This document shows, piece by piece, positions 50,839 to 59,674 of a stretch of DNA of 64,000 nt. The stretch is from Borreliella afzelii (GTDB taxonomy: Bacteria > Spirochaetota > Spirochaetia > Borreliales > Borreliaceae), in NCBI RefSeq assembly GCF_014202295.1, contig NZ_JACHGM010000001.1:248001-312000 (forward strand), written 5' to 3'. Under the pieces are notes generated by a model. The model did no database searches. It saw only the letters and a program-made list of their open reading frames with translations, and had not been told where the DNA came from. The position numbers were made by a program, and so were the translations under genes. The first letter of the stretch is position 1, and every line of letters begins with the position of its first letter.

Positions 50839-51882
50839 ATGATTATTAAAAAAATAGAAACAAAAGAAATAGAAGAAAATTATCTTCAAAGCGAACTGTG
50901 GGCATTAATAAAAACAACAAAAAACAGCAATTGGAAAGCCTTGGCATTTAAAAGTGATGTTCTTGGTAAAATTGTTGTAATGCAAAGAAGACTGTTTAAA
51001 AATTTTTACTTAGCATACATTCCCCATCCAGAATTCTCAAACAAAACTCTTAAGAACATTAATATTGACAAAATCAGCAAAAATATTAAAGAATTTAGCA
51101 TAAAAATAAAACCCTACTTACATAAAAATACAATTTTTTTAAGATTTGATTTAATGTATTACTATCAAAGAACACTAAATGACACATACTCTCCACTAAA
51201 AATTAAAATTAAATATCTAAAAAAATCATTTGATGACATACAACCTTCAAACACAACAATATTAAACTTAAATAATTCTCTTGAGAATATTTTGCTTAAT
51301 ATGAAAAAAAAAACAAGATACAACATAAAGCTCAGCACAAAAAAAAATCTGAATATAATAATAGATGATAAATTTGAACATTTAAATGCATTTTACAAAC
51401 TCTACAAAGAAACTAGCAAAAGAGATAAATTTGCTATCCACTCAGAAGAATATATACAAAACCTCATTAAAATATTCAAACAAGACAAAAATGCTCAAAT
51501 AAAATTGATAATTGCATTTTACAATAACATAATTATCTCTGGAATAATAATAGGAATTTACAAAGAAAAAGCAGTCTATCTTTATGGGGCTTCTAGCAAA
51601 GACTATAGAAATTTAATGCCCAATTACGCAGTGCAATTTAAAGCAATACAAATTTTAAAAAACTTAGAAATAAAAGAATATGATTTATTAGGAATCCCCC
51701 CAATTGCAAATAAAAACCATCCCTTATCTGGTCTTTTTGGCTTTAAAACAGGATTTGGAGGAAACATTATTCACAGAATTGGCTGTTATGATTTTATTTA
51801 CAAAAATTTTATTTATAAGATTTATACAAATCTTGAAAAACTTAGATACTTTTATTACAAAGTAATAAGGAAAAAAATTTAA
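50839..51882 (+). CDS. FemABX-family peptidyltransferase
   Basis: 347 residues. Two GNAT-like halves characteristic of FemABX: LQSELWALIKTTKNSNWKAL at the start, NMKKKTRYNIKLSTKKNL (about 155-172), then YLYGASSKDYRNLMPNYAVQF and DLLGIPPIANKNHPLSGLFG. These enzymes add amino acids from aminoacyl-tRNA to the peptidoglycan stem. Borrelia peptidoglycan is reported to carry glycine on ornithine, so glycyl transfer to lipid-linked precursor is a fair inference. B31 counterpart by position BB0586. It shares its stop TTAA with convergent murD. Confidence 0.9.
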   Translation: MIIKKIETKEIEENYLQSELWALIKTTKNSNWKALAFKSDVLGKIVVMQRRLFKNFYLAYIPHPEFSNKTLKNINIDKISKNIKEFSIKIKPYLHKNTIFLRFDLMYYYQRTLNDTYSPLKIKIKYLKKSFDDIQPSNTTILNLNNSLENILLNMKKKTRYNIKLSTKKNLNIIIDDKFEHLNAFYKLYKETSKRDKFAIHSEEYIQNLIKIFKQDKNAQIKLIIAFYNNIIISGIIIGIYKEKAVYLYGASSKDYRNLMPNYAVQFKAIQILKNLEIKEYDLLGIPPIANKNHPLSGLFGFKTGFGGNIIHRIGCYDFIYKNFIYKIYTNLEKLRYFYYKVIRKKI

Positions 51883-53234
51883 CCAAGCATATCAACTAAT
51901 TTTTTGAATTGCAAACCCCTATCAAACTCATTATTAAAAAGCTCAAAAGAAGCACTAGCAGGGGAAAATAAAACAATGTCACCTGAACTTGAAATTTCAA
52001 GAGCATAATTTACGGCACCTCTTAAAGAATCAAATACAAAATATTGTATGCTACTTTTTTCTAAAACATTAATAATTTTTACAGTTGCACTACCTTTTAT
52101 CAAGATCCAAGCTTTTACAAGATTTATAATCTTACTAAAACTTGAAAAATCAAGATTTTTATCAGTTCCCCCAACAATTAAGTTAATACAATTATCATTT
52201 GTTTTCAAACTTTTAACAGATAAAACCGTCGAATCAGGAATAGTTGAAGCTGTATCATTATAAAACATTACATTTCGAACCAATTTAACAAACTCTAATC
52301 TATGCTCAATGCCTTTAAAATTCTTTAAAATCTGAAACACATGATTAAGGTCTATATTTAAATAATACGCAACAAAAAAAGCAATAAGCTTGGGGATCAT
52401 AAAAACAACTTGTGACTCAAAAAAACTTCCAATCAAGTTGTCATTAAAATATACTTCACCTTTATTAGAATAAAAAATATCTTGATCAAGATTACAAGGA
52501 TTAAATTCGGAAAATAAAATAACTTTGGCTTTTGATTCAAATTTTGAAAAATATTTGTAATAAGCCTTATCCTGAATAATCACAATTCCTGAGGTTTGAT
52601 TTACAAAAATTTTTGACTTATCTATAATATAATCATCAAAATTTGAATAATAATTTTGGTGATCATTGTAAACATTTGTAATAATGCTAAGAATAGGATT
52701 AAAATTCTCTAAAGATTGTAACTGCCAAGAAGAAAGCTCTAAAATCAAAGGAGATTTTCCATCAAGTTGATCAAAAAAACTTAAAGGAGATACACCAATA
52801 TTTCCTCCAAGCTTTACCCTTGGATATTTTTTTTTCAAAGCCTGATACAAAAGCGAAACAAGAGTTGATTTACCTTTAGTGCCTGTTACTGCAATTATAG
52901 GGTTCTTATTAAATATTAAAAATAAACTAATATCTGTTTCAACTCGTTTTGCAAGCTTTAAATATTTATTATTGGGCCTCACACTGGGATTTTTCACAAC
53001 AATATCAGCTTTTTTAAAATCGTTTACATCATGTTTACCTAAAACATACCTAATTTGATCATCAAAATCCCTTAAAGAATCAATACTTAAAGCTAATTCT
53101 GCCTCACTTTTAAGATCAGTAATTACTAACTTTGCTCCATGCTTTAATAAAAATCTAGAAAGAGCTACTCCTCCTCCATTAAGACCTAAACCCATGACTA
53201 AAAAATTTAAATTTTTAATTTCGTCCAAACGCAC
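51879..53234 (-). CDS. murD: UDP-N-acetylmuramoylalanine--D-glutamate ligase
   Basis: 451 residues, full length. Mur ligase ATP loop VTGTKGKSTLVSLLYQ (about 113), LELSSWQLQSL and NVYNDHQNYY of the central domain, and the C-terminal HRLEFV and NDTASTIPDS segments. It adds D-Glu to UDP-MurNAc-L-Ala in the cytoplasm. The start is GTG 53234; no strong ribosome site. Gap of 18 bases after the MATE gene upstream, same strand. Confidence 0.96.
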   Translation of the reverse strand: MRLDEIKNLNFLVMGLGLNGGGVALSRFLLKHGAKLVITDLKSEAELALSIDSLRDFDDQIRYVLGKHDVNDFKKADIVVKNPSVRPNNKYLKLAKRVETDISLFLIFNKNPIIAVTGTKGKSTLVSLLYQALKKKYPRVKLGGNIGVSPLSFFDQLDGKSPLILELSSWQLQSLENFNPILSIITNVYNDHQNYYSNFDDYIIDKSKIFVNQTSGIVIIQDKAYYKYFSKFESKAKVILFSEFNPCNLDQDIFYSNKGEVYFNDNLIGSFFESQVVFMIPKLIAFFVAYYLNIDLNHVFQILKNFKGIEHRLEFVKLVRNVMFYNDTASTIPDSTVLSVKSLKTNDNCINLIVGGTDKNLDFSSFSKIINLVKAWILIKGSATVKIINVLEKSSIQYFVFDSLRGAVNYALEISSSGDIVLFSPASASFELFNNEFDRGLQFKKLVDMLG

Positions 53235-53252
53235 AATAAGATTATATCAAAC

Positions 53253-54599
53253 CTACCAACTTGTTTTAACAGATTTAATCCACCTTTCACTATAAAAATA
53301 AGGAAGTGAAATGGCAAGTTTGATTGCATCCTCAAGAGCTGGAATAAAAACAATAATTTCAAAAGGCAAATTTGTATAATTTGCTAAAACAAAAGCAATA
53401 GGAATAGTATAAATAAACGTTACAGAACCTTCCATAATAGCCCCAAAACTTGGAGATGCTCCTGCACGAAAAAATCCAAAAAGATATTGAAAAGCAAGGG
53501 CCATAAAAAAGGCAGAAACAGAAGAATACCTTAAAATAATTCCTGTAAGGTGCGAATATTTTAATGTATAAAAAATATAAGGAGCAAAAAATGAAAACAC
53601 AAACAATGCAAAAGATGTTAAAAAAGCAAGCTTAAAGCCAATTTTACCTAAATAGATTGCAACTTTCATGACTTCTTTTTTACTATTATGCATTTCATAG
53701 CCCATCATAATATTCAAAGAAATACAAAAGGAATTAATTATATTAAAGATAATAAAATAAACAGAAAAAGATATGCTGTAAGCAGCATATCTATGAGTAT
53801 CAATTCCTATAAAAATTGACGTCAATACGAGATAGCCAAAAAACCAAATAAAATCATTCAAAAGGATTGGAATAAAAAATTTAATTAACTGAACAAACGA
53901 CTTAACATTAATATTTAAATCATTAAGCTTAAGGTATAAAATTGAATTCTTGTTAAACACTGTATAAATAAGATAAATAATAAGCTCTAAGATACGAATA
54001 ACTGTTGTTGCAATAGCAGCTCCAACCACCCCCATATGAAAAACAAAAATAAAAATATAATTTAATATTAGATTTAAAAGCACTGAAAAAATAGAAATGT
54101 AAACTTGAAATTTAACAATTTCAACAACTTTAAGAGCATTAGCAACAAGTCCTTTTATGATTGCAAATACAAAAGAAAAAATAGCTATGTTTAAATAAAT
54201 CGCCCCATAATAAACTGCCTGTACATCATTAGAAATCAATCTAAGTAAAAAAAAAGGATTCACTCTGGAAATCAATATGAACGGGAAAGAAAATAAAATA
54301 ATAGTTAATATACTAATAAAAAATGTATTTCTAAAACTTTTAAAATCACCTTGATTGTATTGCCTTGTAGCAATTATATTGTAAGCTCCTGCCATAGCAA
54401 ACCCAATAGTAACAAACAATTCAAAAAATTTATTTGCAAGAGAAACTCCTGCAACAGGATAGTCACCAAGATATGCAACCATAGCATTATCTGTAAGAGA
54501 AATAAAATTAAATAAAAAAAACTCAATAGCGGTGGGAATTGCAATTCTTAAAAGATCTTTATAAATTCTATCTTTTTTTGATGCACTTAATGAATACAT
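53253..54599 (-). CDS. MATE family efflux transporter
   Basis: 448 residues with 12 predicted membrane segments in two related halves (RIAIPTAIEFFLFNFISLTDN and LIKFFIPILLNDFIWFFGYL lead each half). MATE proteins export drugs or metabolites with Na+ or H+. The start ATG 54599 is fixed by GGAG 7 bases upstream, which removes 16 residues of open frame. The paralogue next door is clearly related but divergent, so this is an old duplication. Confidence 0.9.
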   Translation of the reverse strand: MYSLSASKKDRIYKDLLRIAIPTAIEFFLFNFISLTDNAMVAYLGDYPVAGVSLANKFFELFVTIGFAMAGAYNIIATRQYNQGDFKSFRNTFFISILTIILFSFPFILISRVNPFFLLRLISNDVQAVYYGAIYLNIAIFSFVFAIIKGLVANALKVVEIVKFQVYISIFSVLLNLILNYIFIFVFHMGVVGAAIATTVIRILELIIYLIYTVFNKNSILYLKLNDLNINVKSFVQLIKFFIPILLNDFIWFFGYLVLTSIFIGIDTHRYAAYSISFSVYFIIFNIINSFCISLNIMMGYEMHNSKKEVMKVAIYLGKIGFKLAFLTSFALFVFSFFAPYIFYTLKYSHLTGIILRYSSVSAFFMALAFQYLFGFFRAGASPSFGAIMEGSVTFIYTIPIAFVLANYTNLPFEIIVFIPALEDAIKLAISLPYFYSERWIKSVKTSW

Positions 54600-54753
54600 A
54601 AATTTCTCCAAATAAAAAATCAAGATTTTTGCAAAAATAAACAACAAAGTACTAAAATAAAAAAAAGAAGTTGCTTTTAAATCAGCATAAATTTTAGAAT
54701 CACTAAGACCACTAAATTTTTATTAAGATTAAATATATCATACTCCCTTACAC

Positions 54754-56103
54754 TCAAGCAAGCTCTTCATAATCAATCTCTCGTATCCAATCATCGTGAA
54801 AAAATTCAATTATGATAAATATATTTTTAATGAACTCTTCCCCATTTACAATAAAAACCACTATTGGCAAACTTAAATTTGTATAAAACACTAATAAATA
54901 AGCAATTGGAAGCGTATAAAAAACAATTACCCCTGATTCAATAAAAAAACAAACATTTGGTATGCCACTGGCCCTAAAAACTCCAACAAGAACTTGCGTC
55001 GTAAAAGCTTTAAAAACTACACTACTTGCAAAAACATAAATAAACACACTAACAAGTTTGGGAGAATTTAAATTACTAAAAATATAAGGTGCAAAGCCCG
55101 ATATCCCAATAAGCAAAATAACTACAAAAATGCCTAAAAGAAATCCTAAAAAAGATAAAAAAAATCCAACCGACCTAACATGTTCCTTATCGTAAATCAT
55201 TAAATGCCCAATAACAACGCCTGTTGCAAGTCCCATACCATGAAGCAATACAAAACAAATGTCAAAAAGATTTGATGCAACAGCAAATGAAGCGTATTCA
55301 ATACTACCAACACGAGCATAAAATGCATGTAAAATAGTTATACTCAAGACCCAAAAAATTTCATGAGATAAAACAGGTATAATCAGTTTTAAATTGGCTC
55401 TAGCAACTATCTTTGAAGCAAAAAAATCGCTAAACTTAATCCGATAATATGAATTATTACTTACCAAACTATATGAAAAATAAAAAACAAACTCAATAAT
55501 TCTAGCAAGCATAGTAGCATATGCGGCACCTTTTATTCCCATGCCAAATCCAAAAATAAAAATATAATTAAAAACAATATTTATTAAAACAACAATAGAA
55601 GTAACATATAAAGGTATTTTTACTTCTTTAGCGCTCTTAAACCCCATAGCCGATAAAAAAGAATATGCCATTAACACATAAGACCACGAAATAATTTTTA
55701 AATACTCTGATCCAAAATCTAAAGAATTCTGATTGGTTGTAAATAGTTTGATAATGTTTTTTGGGAAAAAAAATGAAAATATAAAAAAAATTATTCCTAT
55801 TATAGTTCCAATTGATAACATGTAAGCAAAAGATTGTCTTATTTGAAGAAACTTCTTTTTTGCAATTGCCTGAGACACGTAAGCGCTTAAAGCTGTACCA
55901 AGTCCAAACACAATAATAAAAAAAAGAAAAGTTACTCTATTTGCCAAAGAAACTCCTGTAACATGAAAAGAACCTAAATAGGAGATCATAAAATTATCAA
56001 AAAAAGTTACCATTTGAAATAAAAGCGATTCAAAAGCTGTAGGAATAGCTATAATAAATAACTCTTTTATTATTTGATCATAATTTTTAAACTTTTTGAT
56101 CAT
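54754..56103 (-). CDS. MATE family efflux transporter (second copy)
   Basis: 449 residues, 12 membrane segments; halves begin LFIIAIPTAFESLLFQMVTF and LKLIIPVLSHEIFWVLSITI. Shares pattern and length with the preceding MATE protein (FxxGMGIKGAAYATMLARIIE against the equivalent in its partner). The 106-base gap between the two genes holds no evident terminator. Short ribosome site AGGGAAT before the ATG. Confidence 0.9.
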   Translation of the reverse strand: MIKKFKNYDQIIKELFIIAIPTAFESLLFQMVTFFDNFMISYLGSFHVTGVSLANRVTFLFFIIVFGLGTALSAYVSQAIAKKKFLQIRQSFAYMLSIGTIIGIIFFIFSFFFPKNIIKLFTTNQNSLDFGSEYLKIISWSYVLMAYSFLSAMGFKSAKEVKIPLYVTSIVVLINIVFNYIFIFGFGMGIKGAAYATMLARIIEFVFYFSYSLVSNNSYYRIKFSDFFASKIVARANLKLIIPVLSHEIFWVLSITILHAFYARVGSIEYASFAVASNLFDICFVLLHGMGLATGVVIGHLMIYDKEHVRSVGFFLSFLGFLLGIFVVILLIGISGFAPYIFSNLNSPKLVSVFIYVFASSVVFKAFTTQVLVGVFRASGIPNVCFFIESGVIVFYTLPIAYLLVFYTNLSLPIVVFIVNGEEFIKNIFIIIEFFHDDWIREIDYEELA

Positions 56104-56229
56104 ATTCCCTATACATACTCCCCTTTATTTATTACTTTTAACTAAATTTAACCTAATCTAGAAGATATATATATATATGTAATTAGAATTAACTATTTAT
56201 TATACTAAAATATATTATAATTAAATAAT

Positions 56230-57018
56230 ATGAAATCAATTAATGTTTTATTATTTCTATTTATTAACCTATCTTTACTAGCCAATAATATTTCAAAAAA
56301 AGATTTAAAAATACTACTAAAGATTACCAAAACAATAAATGAACAGTACAAAAATTTTATTGAAAAAAATCCTATTCAGTTCTTAAAAGAAATAAAGCCT
56401 TTAGTAGATGCAGAAAAAAACAACCTCTTAACTCTAATAAATAAAAAAATACCAATTCCTGAAAATTATAAAGTACTTGATCTGGTAAATGTTAATGATT
56501 TTAAAGATCTTAAGAATATTGGAGCAAAAACTCTTCGGGTAAGACAAATCTTAATCAAAGATTTAATTCAACTAATAAAAGATGCAAAAAAAATTGGTAT
56601 TGAAATTAAAATCAAATCCGCTTACAGAACACAAGAATACCAAAAATTTTTATTTGATTATAATGTAAAAACTTATGGGAAAAAAGTCGCAGAAACTCAA
56701 TCAGCAATTCCAGGCCATTCTCAACATCATATGGGAACAGCAATAGATTTTATAAATTTAGATGATAATTTACTAAACACAAAAGAAGGAAAATGGCTTT
56801 ACGAAAATTCTCTAAAATATGGATTTTCTCTTTCATACCCAAAAGGACACGAAATAGAAACTGGATATAAAGCAGAGCCTTGGCACTACTTATACATAGG
56901 ACCTAAGCCATGCCTTATTCAGAAAAAATATTTTAATAATTTACAATATAAGCTTCTTGAATTCTGGAATCATAACAAAACAAATCTTATTAATCTAATT
57001 GAAAAATACGCAAACTAA
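56230..57018 (+). CDS. Exported D-Ala-D-Ala carboxypeptidase (VanY/M15 family)
   Basis: 262 residues. Signal peptide (MKSINVLLFLFINLSLLANN). M15B motifs: IKSAYRTQEYQKFLFD, zinc ligands in PGHSQHHMGTAIDF (SxHxxGxAxD, about 157-170) and EPWHYLYIG (catalytic Glu and zinc His, about 216). It trims or cleaves D-Ala bonds in periplasmic peptidoglycan, alongside DacA. No ribosome site is seen before the ATG; a TATAAT at 56216-56221 lies 8 bases upstream. Its stop overlaps that of recG by 4 bases. Confidence 0.92.
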   Translation: MKSINVLLFLFINLSLLANNISKKDLKILLKITKTINEQYKNFIEKNPIQFLKEIKPLVDAEKNNLLTLINKKIPIPENYKVLDLVNVNDFKDLKNIGAKTLRVRQILIKDLIQLIKDAKKIGIEIKIKSAYRTQEYQKFLFDYNVKTYGKKVAETQSAIPGHSQHHMGTAIDFINLDDNLLNTKEGKWLYENSLKYGFSLSYPKGHEIETGYKAEPWHYLYIGPKPCLIQKKYFNNLQYKLLEFWNHNKTNLINLIEKYAN

Positions 57019-59075
57019 ATACTCCTTCCAGCATTCAAATAAGAACAAAAAAGATTATCTAGCAGATCAATATCAAGATTATCGTAAGCAGAATTATCAT
57101 CAAAAAATAAGTCGAGTTCTTCTCGAATCAAGACTATAACATCTCTATCATCAACAAAATTAGCTATTTTTAATTTTAAATATCCTGCTTGCTCAAGCCC
57201 AAATAAATTACCAGGCCCTCTTAACCTTAAATCTTCCTCTGCTATTTTAAATCCATCTAAATTTTCTTTTATGGTTTTCAATCGAAATTTTCCAGCACTT
57301 GTCAAAGGCTCTTTATAAAGCAAAAAGAAGAAAGATTGTAAATTACTTCTACCAACACGGCCTCTGATTTGGTGTAAAGTAGAAAGTCCAAAACGCTCAG
57401 CATGCTCTACCACCATACAAGTTGCATTTGGACAATCAATTCCAACCTCAATAACACTAGTAGCCACCAAAATATCTACTTTTTTAGAATAAAAATTTTT
57501 CATAATTTCTTCTTTCAAATCAGATGGCAACTTAGAATGAAGCATGTCAACAACATATTCGCCAAACACTTCTTTTAATTTTAAACACATATTATTAACG
57601 TCTTTTAATTCAAATTTTTCCGAAGATGAAATTAATGGATAAACAAAATAAACCTGATGACCCTTTGCAAGTTCTTTTCTTAAAAACTCATAAACTTTAT
57701 CTTCATTGCCATGCTTTGCTAAATAAGTAGTAATAGGTAAACGCCCCTTAGGTAAGGTCTTAATAAATGAAATTTCAAGATCCCCAAAAAGAGTTAACGC
57801 AAAGCTTCTAGGAATAGGTGTTGCAGACATTAAAAGCATATCTACCCCTTCTCCTTTGTTTTTAAGCTCTTCCCTTTGAACAACTCCAAATTTATGCTGC
57901 TCGTCAATAATAACATATGCTAATCTTTTAAATTCTGTGCTTTCATAAAAAATAGCATGTGTTCCAACTATTAAACCAGAAGCTCCGCTTTTAATACTTT
58001 CTAACGCTTGCTCCTTATCCCTCTTTTTCAAACTACCAGTCAAAAGAGTCACTGAAATGTTAAAAGAGGACAATATGTTGGATAAATTATCATAATGTTG
58101 ACGAGCCAAAAGATCAGTAGGAGCCATAAATGCTACCTGATATCCAGCTTCAATTAAAGGAATCCCCGAAAGCAAGGCAACAAGGGTTTTTCCACTTCCA
58201 ACATCACCTTGAAGCAACCTATTCATTGGCTTAGAAGAGTTAAGATCTGAGAATATTTCATCAATAGAAATTCTTTGACCTTCTGTAAGTTCAAAAGGTA
58301 GGCTTGAGATAACTCTTTCAAGCAAATCTCTTGATAAATGTTTTTTTTCTCGGAAAAGAACCTTAGAAGATCTATACCTTGAAAAAAACTGGAGCAAGAA
58401 AATTTCTCTGTAAATTAAAGTTTTTTTTGCCTTTTCAAGCATTTCTAATGAACTTGGAAAGTGAATCTCTTTTAAAGCCTCGCTTAGCGATAACAAAGAA
58501 TACTTTTCTATTAAAAATTTAGGAATATCTGTTTGGCCAAACTTAAAAAAATATTCAAGGGCTTCTCTTACATATAATGAAATCTTCTTTGATGTTAATC
58601 CTTCTGTCAAAGAATAAACCGGAAGAATTTTTTTAAACCTTTCAGGATTATCACTAAAAACTTCACTATCAAAATTAGAGCAACTCCATAAACCACTATA
58701 ATCGTTATAAGTAAATTTGGAATAAATATAGAATTTTTTATCTATTTTAAAAACATTTTCTAAAAAAGCCCTATTGAAAAGTAAAATTTCGAAAGGCTCA
58801 TCATTTACACTTTTAGCCGTTAACTTTAAATTTTTTTTAGAACTATCCCCAAATTTTTTATGCCCGACAACAGTGAACACCGTCATCATATCACAACTTT
58901 TCACCTTAGAAAAATCCGGAAAAGTTTGTATATTTTGACGATCCTCATATTTTACAGGAAAAAATTCAATAAGATCTTTAACATTTAAAATTTGCAAATT
59001 TTTTAACCTTTCAACCCCTTTCTCACCAAGACCATCTATACCTTTAAGCTCATATTCAAACTCATGTAAAAACAT
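57015..59075 (-). CDS. recG: ATP-dependent DNA helicase RecG
   Basis: 686 residues. The N-terminal wedge/OB region (LKNLQILNVKDLIEFFPVKY) precedes a superfamily 2 motor: Walker A LLQGDVGSGKTLVAL (about 285), DEQH in IIDEQHKFGV, SATPIPR, and QIRGRVGR. It regresses stalled forks and branch-migrates Holliday junctions. Strong ribosome site AGGAG. Follows yggT by 9 bases. Confidence 0.97.
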   Translation of the reverse strand: MFLHEFEYELKGIDGLGEKGVERLKNLQILNVKDLIEFFPVKYEDRQNIQTFPDFSKVKSCDMMTVFTVVGHKKFGDSSKKNLKLTAKSVNDEPFEILLFNRAFLENVFKIDKKFYIYSKFTYNDYSGLWSCSNFDSEVFSDNPERFKKILPVYSLTEGLTSKKISLYVREALEYFFKFGQTDIPKFLIEKYSLLSLSEALKEIHFPSSLEMLEKAKKTLIYREIFLLQFFSRYRSSKVLFREKKHLSRDLLERVISSLPFELTEGQRISIDEIFSDLNSSKPMNRLLQGDVGSGKTLVALLSGIPLIEAGYQVAFMAPTDLLARQHYDNLSNILSSFNISVTLLTGSLKKRDKEQALESIKSGASGLIVGTHAIFYESTEFKRLAYVIIDEQHKFGVVQREELKNKGEGVDMLLMSATPIPRSFALTLFGDLEISFIKTLPKGRLPITTYLAKHGNEDKVYEFLRKELAKGHQVYFVYPLISSSEKFELKDVNNMCLKLKEVFGEYVVDMLHSKLPSDLKEEIMKNFYSKKVDILVATSVIEVGIDCPNATCMVVEHAERFGLSTLHQIRGRVGRSNLQSFFFLLYKEPLTSAGKFRLKTIKENLDGFKIAEEDLRLRGPGNLFGLEQAGYLKLKIANFVDDRDVIVLIREELDLFFDDNSAYDNLDIDLLDNLFCSYLNAGRSI

Positions 59076-59084
59076 TTTAATCTC

Positions 59085-59666
59085 CTAAAAAGGCAAATAT
59101 GTTCCTAAAACTCTAATAGCAAATACAACTTGTTCAATAATAATTATAAGTGCTATTATTAAAGCACTCCCAACAATCAAACGTGCAGTATAAGACATAT
59201 GTTTGTCAGTAATTACACCACTTATCCTAGTAGATAAAGGAAGTAAAAACGAATCAACTGTTTTTAAAAAATCTGAACCTTGGAACAAATTTAAAAGCAA
59301 TAATAACAACCTCAATAATAAAAAGAAAACTATAGCAATAAAAATACTTCTAAATATCCCCCAAACTTCAACAATAAATAAAATAATAAATGTAGAAAGC
59401 TTATAATTTCCATAAGCCAACATTCTTTCAAAAATAGTTAGAGTTATTAAAGCTGCAATTGGAGAAAAATCAAACATGCCCAATGTAAAAAAAGGAATTC
59501 TTCTGAAAAAAGATAAAAATGGCTCTGTGACAACATGTATAAATCGGAAAAACACATTAGTATTAATTCCTGAAGACACAAGCCAGCTAAGAATGATCCT
59601 AATTAAAATTAAAATCCTATAAATCTGCAAAAATACTATTAAAGTTTCTATTAAAACAACTAACAC
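59085..59666 (-). CDS. YggT-family membrane protein
   Basis: 193 residues with two YggT units, each a helix pair around an amphipathic loop: RILILIRIILSWLV with EPFLSFFRRIPF, and the second with VDSFLLPLSTRISG and LIVGSALIIALIIII. Function is unsettled in bacteria; links to osmotic tolerance, cytochrome assembly in plastids and cell division have been proposed for relatives. Start GTG 59666, with AGGAGG 4 bases upstream, inside the spacer after the dnaE stop. Confidence 0.88.
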   Translation of the reverse strand: MLVVLIETLIVFLQIYRILILIRIILSWLVSSGINTNVFFRFIHVVTEPFLSFFRRIPFFTLGMFDFSPIAALITLTIFERMLAYGNYKLSTFIILFIVEVWGIFRSIFIAIVFFLLLRLLLLLLNLFQGSDFLKTVDSFLLPLSTRISGVITDKHMSYTARLIVGSALIIALIIIIEQVVFAIRVLGTYLPF

Positions 59667-59674
59667 AGCACCTC

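Noticed and set aside
53253..56103. Two adjacent MATE genes as a recent tandem duplication
   Set aside because: Proteins share topology and scattered motifs only; the nucleotide sequences show no long identical stretch, so the duplication is ancient.
56165..56178. (TA)n run before the VanY-type gene
   Set aside because: Short and expected in such A/T-rich spacers; no evidence that it is a phase-variable repeat.
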